DNA from: Pomphorhynchus laevis
Taxonomy: Eukaryota > Acanthocephala > Palaeacanthocephala > Echinorhynchida > Pomphorhynchidae
DNA length: 64,000 nucleotides
Assembly: GCA_012934845.2 (NCBI GenBank)
Contig: WNNJ02002381.1
Span: 186,001-250,000 of the forward strand
Direction: 5' to 3'
Of this stretch, positions 48,096 to 58,500 are shown one piece after another. Each line of letters opens with the position of its first letter. Position 1 is the first letter of the stretch. The translations under genes were made by a program, and so were the position numbers. The notes under the pieces were generated by a model. That model worked only from the letters and a program-made list of their open reading frames with translations, was not told where the DNA came from and did no database searches.

Positions 48096-48342
48096 TTTTA
48101 AGAATTTATTGATGTATTATTAGTTTTATTTAATTTTTTGACATCTAATAAATTATATAATTTATATTTACAGAATAACTTAGTTATATTGAAAATTGAA
48201 TATACGAAATTTATTTGATTTCATTTATTTTTAAAAATAAAAATATAGTGCTTTTAATTTCGTAAATATATAACAAATATTTTTTTATTTTTTAATCGAT
48301 ATACACATTTAAAATATAGACAGAGTATAAAACCAATGCAAC

Positions 48343-48415
48343 GCACTCGTGGTGTAGTGGTTATCACGTCTGCTTTACACGCAGAAGGTCCTCAGTTCGA
48401 TCCTGGGCGGGTGCA
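48343..48415 (+). tRNA. tRNA-Val (anticodon TAC)
   Basis: A 73-base cloverleaf. The acceptor stem is GCACTCG with CGGGTGC (one T-G pair) plus discriminator A. The D-arm lies in TGGTGTAGTGG (also the A box). The anticodon stem TCTGC/GCAGA encloses loop TTTACAC with anticodon TAC. The T-arm contains GTTCGATCC (B box). There is no intron. A T-rich terminator is not obvious immediately downstream (AAAAATATTATATT follows). It would decode GUA and related Val codons and is transcribed by RNA polymerase III. Confidence 0.96.
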
Positions 48416-48659
48416 AAAATATTATATTGATTCTCGCTAAAAACAATTTATTCTATATTTTCCGCATTAAAGTTTAGAAACATATTTGAAAGCCTTTTAG
48501 AGTATAAGTTTTACGCACTTAATATTTGTCTAGACAGCTAATTTACAAAAGAAAAACAAATTAATCATATGAAAACGCATAGCGACGACTTGTGCTGTAA
48601 AACAATTAGTCTTTAATTTAACTACATAAAATAAAAATACATGCATTCAATTTGAATTT

Positions 48660-48800
48660 CACTATTTTTGAGATTAGTTTAATTAAAATTGTTTTCTCCA
48701 ATTTTAAAATGTTATAAAAAAATTTTACATGACGATAAAAAGGACACAAATCGTCATCCGAGTTAAATGACGATTGTCAGACGTGCCGCTTATTAAAATT
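48660..48800 (+). repeat. Isolated 3' end of an RTE-like LINE
   Basis: TTTTTGAGATTAGTTTAATT, then TTGTTTTCTCC, ATGACGATAAAAAGGAC and CGTCATCCGAGTTAAATGAC repeat, with differences, at 53065-53195 behind the RTE-like ORF. It therefore looks like the end of an earlier, severely 5'-truncated copy lying directly in front of the longer one. Within it AATCGTCAT and ATGACGATT form a 9-bp hairpin around CCGAGTTAA, a likely template-recognition structure. Confidence 0.7.
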
Positions 48801-49739
48801 TTAAATTCATACTTTATACAGTTTATGCAATGGGTGCCAGTATTAAACTGGCACCCATTGCCAATTAGCCTCTTCGTGGAACAGCATAAGCAACGTATGT
48901 TCGACATTCGTCGATCAACGGCTAAATAATTGGCGGGCTTGCATCATCCGTAGGGATAGTCCTTTCATAGACTATCTCGGATATATCCGATGACTTAAAC
49001 TGAGGATTGGATAATGGACGAAAAGGAGGAAGAGTCACGAAGGGCTGTTTCCTTACAGTAGCAATGTTGGATTATCAAAAATATCGGGAACGGGATATAG
49101 CCGAACAAACAAATTCACTCCGATGACTCCAACGGCAGATTGGATAATGTACGAAAAGGTAGATGAGAGTCTCGGATACTTGTTTCCTTACAGTAGCGAT
49201 GTTGGATCGTCAAAGGATATCGGGAACTGGAGGTAGTCGAACAAGCAATCCAAGACAATGAAAATGACAAGCAACAAATTTACAAAATACAAATTAAGTA
49301 CGAAGAGCAATGGTCAACTCACCACTGACCGAAGGAGCTTTCATTGTCGGGTGCCGTGGGACCATACATTTGTACTGAGACATCGACAGATGCATCAACA
49401 TCCGAATCGGGGCTAGCCTTCATGTAGTAACGTGGGATGTTATCTCGCTGGCGGGGAAGAAACCAGAATTAGTAAGAGAAATGGTTTGCTTCGGTCTATA
49501 AATAGTCGGAGTGACTTCTCTTCACTAATCTGGAACTAAACTTTTGGATCAAGGCTAAACCTTAAAATATTCGGGGGTTACAAACGGAAAGCGACCGCAT
49601 GCAGATCTAGCGATACTTACAAGTCCCCTGTTCTTGTTCGTGGTAGATAGGTTGAACCCACTGAATGAATGGCTGGAGTCTCTAAGACTTTTAGTCAAAG
49701 AGGGAAAGATAACTGTTGTGTACGTATGCTTCCAAAATT

Positions 49740-52700
49740 ATCTCGGAATACGCATCCTTTGTAGAAGATTTTCGGGCTCAGCTTAATAGTACGCATGTTG
49801 GAGATTCCCTCGTTCTAGTGGGTGACTTTAATGCTCATGATGGTAGCGACAGTATCATTTAGAAGGAAGTGTTGGAGAGAAACGGATTCTCTGATCTGAA
49901 TTCGAGTGGTGTTGAATTATTGCACTTTTGTTCTCGTAACAATTTCTGCATAACCAACACAATGCTTGAACATAAGAAGATCCATAGATGCACATGGCAT
50001 CAAGATTCTTTCATCAAAGATCAATGATCGATTTTGCAATCGTTTCATCTGATCTGCGACGTTATGTTCTGGACACTCGTGTGAATAGAGTTACTGAGCT
50101 GTCAACCGATCACTACCTTGAAGTAAGTAAACTTCCATGTCAGGAGCGGATGGTAGACAAGCTGGTAAACCCAAACATTGTGCGAGGGCGTGCTGGGAGC
50201 GTCTAGCAGATGTTTATGTCGAATAACATTTTTTCTGGCTCTATCCGAGAGGACTTCTCTCGGTTGCCAGAAAAGGTGAGGAGCATTGATCAAGGATGGG
50301 AGATGTTCAGATCCTCGCTTGCCAAGGCACCTTGCAAAGTTGTTGCTCGAAGGCATTAGGTGCTTGTCGCGGAGGAAATAGTCGAACTGCTTGCTGGACA
50401 CAAACAGTTAGAGATTTTGTCCAACAGAAGAAGCTGGCTTATAAGGCAACATTGTCAGATAAATCAGTGGGAGCTGTAGACAAGTACCAAGAGCAAAGAG
50501 AGCTTCAGCTCGAGCAGTTACTGAAGCGAAGAAGGCGGCTTGGGATAAGTTTGGAGAGTACTTAGAACTTGATTATAGGTCAGCTTCAAATATGTTCTGG
50601 ATGACGATCAGGAACCTTCGTGTTGGAAAGCAGAAAACTCTTCAACCTGTCTATGACAAGAGAAGATCTATGCTGACTGACATTGTAGAAATTCTTGGTT
50701 GTTGGAAAGAGCATTGTAAGAATCTCCTTAATCCGATGGATATGCCTTCTCTTGTTGAAATAGAGCCTTTAGAACCAACGGAAGAGCTCATCTCATTGGA
50801 AGATATCATTGCTGTTGTTAAAAAATTTCCTAATGGCAAGTCTTCTGGTGTAGACGAGATTTGACCTGAAGCGTTAAAGGCTCTCGACTTTGTTTGTATA
50901 AAGTGGCTAACACGGATCTTCAATGTTGCATTGAAGTCGGGCAAGGTTCCTAGTGAGTGGCGAACTGGGGTGATGGTACTGATCTTTAAGAATGGTGACC
51001 GAAGAGTGTGTTCCAATTATCGGGGCATCACTATTCTTAGCCAAACTGATAAGCTATTTGCTAGGATTTTTGAGTGAAGGATTCGGACTATAGTTAAGGG
51101 ACAGTTGCAAGAGGAACAATGCGGCTTTCGTCCATATCTTGGAACCTCAGATCAGCTCTTTACTCTTTCAACTATTCTTGAACTATATTGGGAGTTCGCT
51201 TAACTAGTCTACATGTGTTTTGTAAAGTTGGAGAAGGCATTTGACCGAGTTCTGTGAGAGAGGTTGTGAGAGGTACTAAGGGAGTATGGAGTATTACACT
51301 ATCTTCGGGTAGCTGTGGCTTTTCTTTATGAACAAAGTATGAGTTGTGTTCAAGCTGAATATGACAAGAGAAGATCTATGCTGACTGACATTGAAGAAAT
51401 TCTTGGTTGTTGGAAAGAGCATTGTAAGAATCTCCTTAATCCGATGGATATGCCTTCTCTTGTTGAAATAGAGCCTTTAGAACCAACGGAAGAGCTCATT
51501 TCATTGGAAGATGTCATTGCTGTTGTTAAAAAACTTCGTAATTGCAAGTCTTCTGAAGTAGACAAGATTCGATGAAGCGTTAAAGGGTTTTGACGTTGTT
51601 GGCATGAAGTAGCTAAGGCGGATCTTTAACATTGCATTGAAGTCGAGCAAGGTTCCTAGTGAGTAGCAAACTGGGGTGGTTGTACCGATCATTAAGAAAG
51701 GTGACCGAAGAGTGTATTCCAATTATCGGGACATCACTCTTTTTTGCCAGACTGGTAAGCTATTTGCTAAAATTCTTGAGTTAACGATATGGCCTATGGT
51801 TGAGGGACAGTTGCAAGAGTAACAATGCGGCTTTCATCCAGGTCGTGAAACTACGATCATCTATTTACTCTCTTAACTATCCTCGAACGATCTTAAGAGT
51901 TCGCTTAACCGGTTTACATTTGCCTTATAGATTTGGAGAAGGCGTTCGACCGAGTTCGGCGAGAGAAGTTGTTAAAGGTACTAAGAGAGTATTGAATACC
52001 ACACTATCTTCTAATAGCTCTTGCTTTTCTGTGAACAAAGTATGAGTTGTGTTCGTATTCTAGCTAGGAAGCCTGATTTATTTCCAGCAGGCGTTGGTCT
52101 TCGTCAGGGCTATCTTTTGTCTCCACGTTTGTTCCTTGTTTGCATAGACGAAACTGCAAAAAAGGCTGCACTATCGGATGTCGGTCTTCAGTTCGGTTCC
52201 ATCAGGAATCCATCTCTGATTTTCGCAGATGATGTTGCTTGTTGGTTTATTATCCTGAGAACTTACAATGCCTACAAGATAAACTTACGATGAAATGCAA
52301 AGCGGCGGGGATGTTGGTTAGTATATCCAAGACTGTCTCCATGTGTTCGTCTCAGATTCAGGTATCAATGTCAATCCGGATTGGGGAAAGATTCTTCCTG
52401 ATGTGAAAGATTTCAAGTATCGTGGGGTATTGCTCTCGATGGATAGCAGGTACATCAGGGAGATTGAAAAGCGGACTTGTGCAGTTAACACATCAATGCG
52501 TTCTTTGGACATGTATGTCGTCGTGAAGCGGGAGTCGAGTCTTCGGTGAAGCTTTTGGTTTACCACGCAATCTTCGTTCTTATCTTAACCTATTGTCATG
52601 AGCTTTGGGTTATGATCGAAAGAATAGTATCTCGAACACAGAAGACCAAAATGAGATTTCTTCGCGGTGTGGCCAGTCTTAGCCTTAATGATAAGATTAG

Positions 52701-52990
52701 GAATTCGATCATTCGGAATGGAATCGGAGTAAAGTCGCTGCTTCTCCACATCGAAGAAAGTCAGTTGAGGTGGCTAGAATACATTCTGAGAATGTCTAGA
52801 AGTAGCCTTCCTCGGAGGGCTTTCCAGATCTAAACTCTGGAAAGAGACCTCGAGGTAGACTTTGATACCGGTGGAGAGATCAAATCTCGAAACTGGCCGA
52901 AGACAGCCTTGGGCTATCTGAAAGAGAACTATTGTATGTGCCCATGATCGCGATGACTGGATTAGTTTGGTTCGTGTACTGCTTCCACAA
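49740..52990 (+). pseudogene. RTE-like LINE endonuclease-RT reading frame, broken
   Basis: Endonuclease: LVLVGDFNAHDGS near 49800, CITNTMLEHKKIHRCTW near 49950, SIDFAIVSSDLRRYVLDTRV near 50030 and ELSTDHYLEV near 50095 (STDH carries the catalytic His). Linker: GACRGGNSRTACW near 50360. RT: NGKSSGVDEI near 50835, CSNYRGITIL near 51010, EEQCGFRP near 51110, EKAFDRV (motif A) near 51235, VGLRQGYLLSPRLF (motif B) near 52095 and LIFADDVAC (motif C) near 52215. The C-terminus has ESQLRWLEYILRMSRSSLPR near 52755. Many stops and frameshifts are present. Confidence 0.83.
50652..52055 (+). repeat. 0.7-kb tandem duplication inside the RTE-like LINE
   Basis: TATGACAAGAGAAGATCTAT at 50652 recurs at 51360, and GAACAAAGTATGAGTTGTGT at 51330 recurs at 52033, so a block of about 705 bases is present twice head to tail. 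The block covers the end of the linker and the RT fingers through motif A. The two copies differ at many sites, including different stops, so the duplication is old relative to decay. The junction between the copies reads AGTATGAGTTGTGTTCAAGC. Confidence 0.92.
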
Positions 52991-53227
52991 CCCGACACTC
53001 GGACCAGTGATTTACAGGAAATCTTGTTTATTATTTGCTTTTGCATGTCAAGAAATTGTTGTGTTGTTATTTTTGAGATTTGTTTAATTTAAATTGTTTT
53101 CTCCTATTTTTTTAATATTTTCAAAATTGTTTTTTTTTGACATAACGATAAACAGGACAAAATTTGTCATCCGAGTTGAAAGACGATTGCTGAAAGATAA
53201 TTGTTGTCACGGTGGTGATGATCTCCG

Positions 53228-53460
53228 TTAGATCGAAAAGCGCCCGCCGTTAAAGCATTCGTCACACATGGGATGACTGTACCTACGTAGCAACTTATAA
53301 TATTGCGAGAATAATTCGGTTCTATTTCTTGGTTTGATGAGGATATATAGAATGCTGCATGGTGTTTATGATCCTTGTGAAGAAAACAGTGAAATATTTA
53401 TGTGTACACTAATGTGTGTCCCAGAGCAGGTGTAACAACAAATTATATTTTATTACACTT
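53228..53460 (+). repeat. Partial copy of the ribozyme-bearing repeat unit
   Basis: GTCACACATGGGATGACTG, ACGTAGCAAC, ATTGCGAGAATAATTCGGTT, GATGAGGATATATAGAATGC and GTGTCCCAGAGCAGGTGTAA match, in order, the right-hand unit at about 24335-24525. The part that would carry the hammerhead core lies just left of the start and is missing. A PLE fragment of a second family begins about 180 bases downstream. Confidence 0.8.
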
Positions 53461-53600
53461 GAAAGTGCCCTGTAAATCTGACCATGGAAAACTGATCTGT
53501 CCCTGGAAAACTGTTATGTTCCTGGAAAACTAATCTGTCCCTGGAAAACTGATCCAATCAGTTTGTTTCTTAAACTGATTGGATCAGTTTAAGAACTGGA
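53460..53600. repeat. CCTGGAAAACT tandem repeats and 19-bp perfect hairpin
   Basis: Four copies of a 19-23 base unit containing CTGGAAAACTGATCTGTCC lead into a perfect palindrome: AAACTGATCCAATCAGTTT at 53546-53564 with its complement at 53572-53590, loop of 7 bases. It sits between the ribozyme-type repeat and the PLE RT fragment. Confidence 0.88.
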
Positions 53601-53624
53601 TCAGTTTATTAATGAAATCAATAA

Positions 53625-53831
53625 GTACGGTTGTCTAAATTTTACTACTTCAACGATATTATTGCAAATTTCCAATATGTCACCATATACATAGATGATT
53701 CTAGTAAAGTCCAGACCAACATATACAGAAAACCCGCCTTCACACCGCTATACCTACATTCCAATAGAGCGCATAACAATTCACAGAAGAAAGAAAGAAT
53801 TACGAAACCAATTTATGCGACAAACGTTTAA
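53625..53831 (+). mobile_element. Fragment of a second Penelope-like family (RT C-terminal region)
   Basis: The frame reads NFQYVTIYIDDSSKVQTNIY, then RKPAFTPLYLHSNRAHN. Penelope-group RTs have the same block after the palm: a VT strand, a short loop, then TNIYRKP-T-T and YLH-S-H. It does not match the main PLE family of this window (60239-61382), whose corresponding block reads INLYRKDDIF. Only about 60 codons are left. Confidence 0.65.
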
Positions 53832-54124
53832 ATGCACTTAAAAGCTTGAGAGATAAATAACATACAATTGAAAAAGTTTAAATAAACGAAACGTTTTAAA
53901 TATCTTTGATTTCATGCCTGTGAAGAACATCCAATCATATTGGGTATTCAATAATATCAATTAAGTACTTCAATGGAAGTCCCGGCAGACAGTGTAAACT
54001 CTGATTCGTGTATCAGTGCAACAGTATTATAACATCCGTGTATCAGTATTATAAACTCTGGTTCGTGTTTAATTATATATATTGAAAATGTAGATTGAAG
54101 CTGCCGGTCAGGATCCGTCATGGA

Positions 54125-54170
54125 TTCAATCATATATAGTGATTCACATCCGTGAATCACTATATATTTC
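54125..54170. repeat. 16-bp perfect hairpin
   Basis: ATATATAGTGATTCAC (54132-54147) pairs with GTGAATCACTATATAT (54152-54167) across a 4-base loop. Nearby the phrase CATCCGTG plus TATCAGTATTATA recurs at about 54030, 54045 and 54200, so this is part of a small repeat family. Nothing coding is seen here. Confidence 0.7.
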
Positions 54171-54654
54171 GTAAGAAATCCTGGACCGGTCTACTCAGCA
54201 CATCCGTGCATCAGTATTATACATGCCGTTTCCATTAAGGATCTAACGAGTGAATAGACAGCATCTGCCTAGTATTAAGGATGGTCTGCAAAACAATTCG
54301 ACCTGGTAAAGAGCGCAATTATATCTGTTATATAATTCTACTGAAATTATATATATATTTGATATAACGATTAAAAATGCATCTTCTAGGATAATTAGCA
54401 ACCTATATCACGCTAAACATTGATACTGACCATGTCAATAATTAAAGAGACTTAATATTATTATATTTTGGAACAATTTCGAGTGTAAATTTGATATCTT
54501 TTATTTTTGTGTTTTTATATTGTGGTTTTTCACTGAGGAATCTCTAAGAGTTGAGCTAAATGTCTGAATAAAATTGGTTGATTTTTTGCTGCTAATTATA
54601 TATCAGATTCAGTTTTATTAGTTATATAAAGAGAAATATTTTTGAAAATATTTA

Positions 54655-54800
54655 ACAAGGATAATCTAGCGTTTAGTCTTAAATTATAGCAACGCGTTTC
54701 GAGTTTATAGCTCTTCTTCAGGGCTTCTTCTCCTAAAGAACTCTTAACTCTTTGGAAGAAGAGCTATTAAACTAAACTTAAGACTAAACTCTGGATTATA
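54655..54800. repeat. Inverted repeat with decayed hammerhead-like core
   Basis: GTTTAGTCTTAAATTATAG at 54671 and its imperfect complement ending GACTAAACTCTGGATTATA near 54800 frame a palindrome with GAGCTATAAACTC-like centres. Read on the - strand, CTGAAGA is followed by a weak GAG/CTC stem, then GAAACGCGTT, the box order of a hammerhead (CUGANGA, stem II, GAAA). Stem I does not pair, so this copy is probably dead. Confidence 0.55.
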
Positions 54801-55534
54801 TAAGTTATAAAAAAATTTTGAACTATAATTTGACTGACCATGTAAATAATAAAAGGGTCTTAACATTATTTTATTAAGGAAAATATTTTAATGTAATTTT
54901 GATATTTTTAATTTTTTCCGATTGTGGTTTTTCATTGAATAATATCTAATAGTTTATAAAATTAATATAAAATTAATAATCTCGATAAAATTATTTTGTT
55001 TTTTTTGCTGCTAGTAACAAACATATTCAAATTATATATTTCAAAAAAATTATATTTATATATTTTGTATTGAGTTTGTATTCCGTCCTCTGGGGTAATT
55101 CACAGACTTCATATATATATTCAATATAAAATTTGAAACCAGTAAAAATAGATTATATATAATAAATATAAGAAAACGATATTATTCCATGTAAATTTTT
55201 ATAGGCGGTTTGATAGGTGATCATATGGTTACTTCGTGAAGCTGAAATATGGCGTTCAATATATACAGATCTTTTAGTGTACCATTGAAAATATCTATTC
55301 ACTCAAACTCATTTAAATTTGGTTTTGCTCAGTCTACTTAATGCACCGAATGCAATGTAACCGAACTAAATGGAAACTTTGTAGATTCATGTTGACATAT
55401 TGTCTTTTTACTGCAAAGTCGGTAAAGTGTTAAATCAGTCAACACTAAATAAGAGAAACCAATAAATAATTTTACAATCACAATTATCTTGATAATATCA
55501 CTAAATTATCAGGTGATAAAATTTGTAGCTGCTT
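54800..55534. other. AT-rich stretch downstream of the SS18-like gene
   Basis: No coding region recognised. AATAAA-type poly(A) signals on the - strand could serve the SS18-like gene, but AT-richness makes chance matches likely. Confidence 0.4.
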
Positions 55535-58500
55535 TTACTTGGATACTTCGTTACTGCTGTCCATGCTAGCTTGGAAAGATTCCTGATCATACATTGGCTC
55601 GTCAACAGAAAATGAAGGTATTCTGAACAAGTAAAGTTAATATCCAAGTTAATTTAAAACCTTGTACATTTCATTAGAATCGAATTGCATTTGATCTTCA
55701 GTCTGTGCACATTCTCCGTATTGCGTCATAGGCATGTTGGTTTGACTATCAACTATTCTTTCATCCTGTTCATAAGTGTCTTGCATCTGGGACATCTGGG
55801 CGTTGTCCATATTTCCGACTGCCATCATCTGAACAAAATATTAATTTTACAATAAAACAATAAAAGGTAATTTAAATATTTTTTTAAATTAATTATAATT
55901 TACAAATTTATTTATAAGTAGAACACTGAACATCTTTTTTATTTCAATATGAAATCAATTTAATTATTCTGATAAAATATAAAAATTCAAAGTTTTTACT
56001 TGGAATTAAAAGTTTTAAAAAATTTTAAGTTTTTACGCACTTTGTAAATCAATTAACAAACAGAAAAATGGTCAAATTTATAAAGTTAAAATAGTTTTAT
56101 TAGACAAAATCATTAAATATTTTGCAATTGTCATTTGTTATCATTAATTATTCATGATTAACTAATTTAATTGATTTAATTTATAAGAATTTAATTTGAA
56201 TAATATATCAATAACAACGACGCATTTTGTTAATATTAACAACGACACATTTTGTCAACAACAACTCTTTTTGTTAATATAACTAATTTTATAAAGTTCA
56301 AATAACCTTAATGATTAAATAAAATTTCAATTTAATAAATATATAAGTTGACTATGAATTAACTATAAATATATAAATAATATATAAGCATATAATAGTA
56401 TATTACATAGACCCCTTTTTGCATTATTATAGACCCCTATTTGCATTATTATAGAACCCTTTTTGCATTATAACCCCTTTTTGCATTATTATAACCCTTT
56501 TTGCATTATTATAGACCCCTATTTGCATTATTATAGACCCCTATTTGCATTATTATAGACCCCTATTTGCATTATTATAGACCCCTATTTGCATTATTAT
56601 AGAACCCTTTTTGCATTATTATGGACCCCTATTTGCATTATTATAGACCCCTTTTTGCATTATTATAGACCCCTTTTTGCATTATTATAGACCCCTTTTT
56701 GCATTATTATAGACCCCTTTTTGCATTATTATAGACCCCTTTTTGCATTATTATAGACCCCTATTTGCATTATTATAGAACCCTTTTTGCATTATTATAG
56801 ACCCCTATTTGCATTATTATAGACCCTTTTTGCATTATTATAGACCCCTATTTGCATTATTATAGACCCCTATTTGCATTATTATAGAACCCTTTTTGCA
56901 TTATTATAGACCCCTATTTGCATTATTATAGACCCCTATTTGCATTATTATAGACCCCTATTTGCATTATTATAGACTCCTCCTTCAGGTTGCTTTGGTT
57001 CATGTTATTTTTTACGAATAACCATAATATAATTTTAAAACTAAAAATATAAAAAGGTATTTAATTTAAATAAAATCAGCATGTACAATTGCTTGTAAAA
57101 CCCATCTTCTCATATGTTCAAAGTATCCAGTCATTATGAAGTTATCATTTGTAACTATGTCATTAATTACACCAATAAGCATTTGAGGATTGGTAGATGC
57201 GGGTCGTTGTTTGACTATTGCTTTTAGACATGCAAAGAATTCCTCAATAGGATTGAGCTGAGGAGAGTACGGGGGTAAGAACATAAGTATGTAGTTTTTC
57301 ATGTTAAACGCTTCGCGAACCTCGGCTGTCTTGTGTATGGATGCGTTGTCCATTATTACATATTTCCTGTTGTTGCTTTCTAACGGTGGAAACTTTGAAG
57401 AAATGAATTCTATAATATCAATAGATTTAAAACTTCCGATTTTGGTTTTATGTGCGAAAACACCAGAAGTTGTTATAGCACACAGCAGTGAAACATTTAC
57501 ACCTTTCGAATTTGGGACATTAATAAAACACTTCGTATTTTTTGGCGAATACCCCATTTTCTGATGCAAATGTAGATTAAACCCAGATTCGTCAAGAAAA
57601 ATCAATCTGTCATCGGCAATCGTATTGATAGTTGTTCCATATTGGGCCCTTGTTGTTTTGTTGATGTCACTGTTTATATTTATCGGAACCAAGGTCAACG
57701 TCTTCCTTGTGTAATTCATTTTCTTTATGATTCTTGAGACGGTTGAAATGGAATAGGAACCTAAAGCATTGTATGAAGAAAGAGTAGATGCCAGTGTTTT
57801 TAAACTTGCGCATGGGTTAGAAGCTATCTCTGTAGATAAAATGCTTTTCTCAAACGACAAATTTTTCAAGTTCACTGTTTTTTTCTCCAGCAGTTTTAAA
57901 ATTTGTTAAATCAACAAAATCCCCATTGAGATATTTCTTATATAACCTTTTTACTGTACTTTTTGATAGGTTTAATATAGAAGACATGTCCTTAAAGGTT
58001 AAGTCCTTTCCCTGCTGATTGAGAAAACATTCTATAATGTTTCTGGTAATCACTTGTCTCTTTTTACGTGTTTCTTCTTCATGTTCTCTGCTGGTTTCTG
58101 AATTTTGAGTATTCATTCTTGGGTAAAATTTTTATTTAAATATAAACCAAAGCAACCTGAAGGAGGGGTCTATAATAATGCAAATAGGGGTCTATAATAA
58201 TGCAAATAGGGGTCTATAATAATGCAAAAAGGGGTCTAGAATAATGCAAATAGGGGTCCATAATAATGCAAAAAGGGTTCTATAATAATGCAAATAGGGG
58301 TCTATAATAATGCAAATAGGGGTCTATAATAATGCAAATAGGGGTCTATAATAATGCAAATAGGGGTCTATAATAATGCAAAAAGGGGTCTATAATAATG
58401 CAAAAAGGGGTCTATAATAATGCAAAAAGGGGTCTATAATAATGAAATACTCTGTAATCAGATCAGATAACTAAGTCTACGTATTTTATACTACATATAA

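Larger units (their letters stand above)
48900..53195 (+). mobile_element. RTE-like LINE (Rex3/BovB-type), broken
   Basis: A long copy with a 5' region holding two tandem blocks of about 130 bases (GATTGGATAATG(G/T)ACGAAAAGG at 49007 and 49138), an endonuclease (about 49740-50200), a linker, an RT (about 50600-52560) and a C-terminal domain (to about 52990). It ends in the terminal hairpin region shared with 48660. Multiple stops and frameshifts, plus a 0.7-kb internal duplication, make it inactive. The RTE assignment rests on recalled protein motifs rather than a search. Confidence 0.8.
56396..58456 (-). mobile_element. Tc1/IS630-like transposon with inverted 22-bp repeat arrays as ends
   Basis: A - strand transposase (58116-57066) is framed by two arrays of the same 22-bp repeat in opposite orientation: ATAGACCCCTTTTTGCATTA units at about 56405-56975 and their complement at about 58165-58450. 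The innermost inverted repeat, CTCCTTCAGGTTGCTTTGGT, flanks the gene on both sides (near 56978 and 58150). The right outer end reads GATTACAGAGTATTTC inward and the left TTACATAGACCCC. The right flank is PLE terminal repeat, so the element inserted into older PLE sequence. It lies in the long intron of the SS18-like gene on the same strand. Confidence 0.88.

Noticed and set aside
56405-58450. The two 22-bp arrays as independent satellites
   Set aside because: Their opposite orientation, shared unit and shared inner inverted repeat around a transposase gene show that they are the ends of one transposon.
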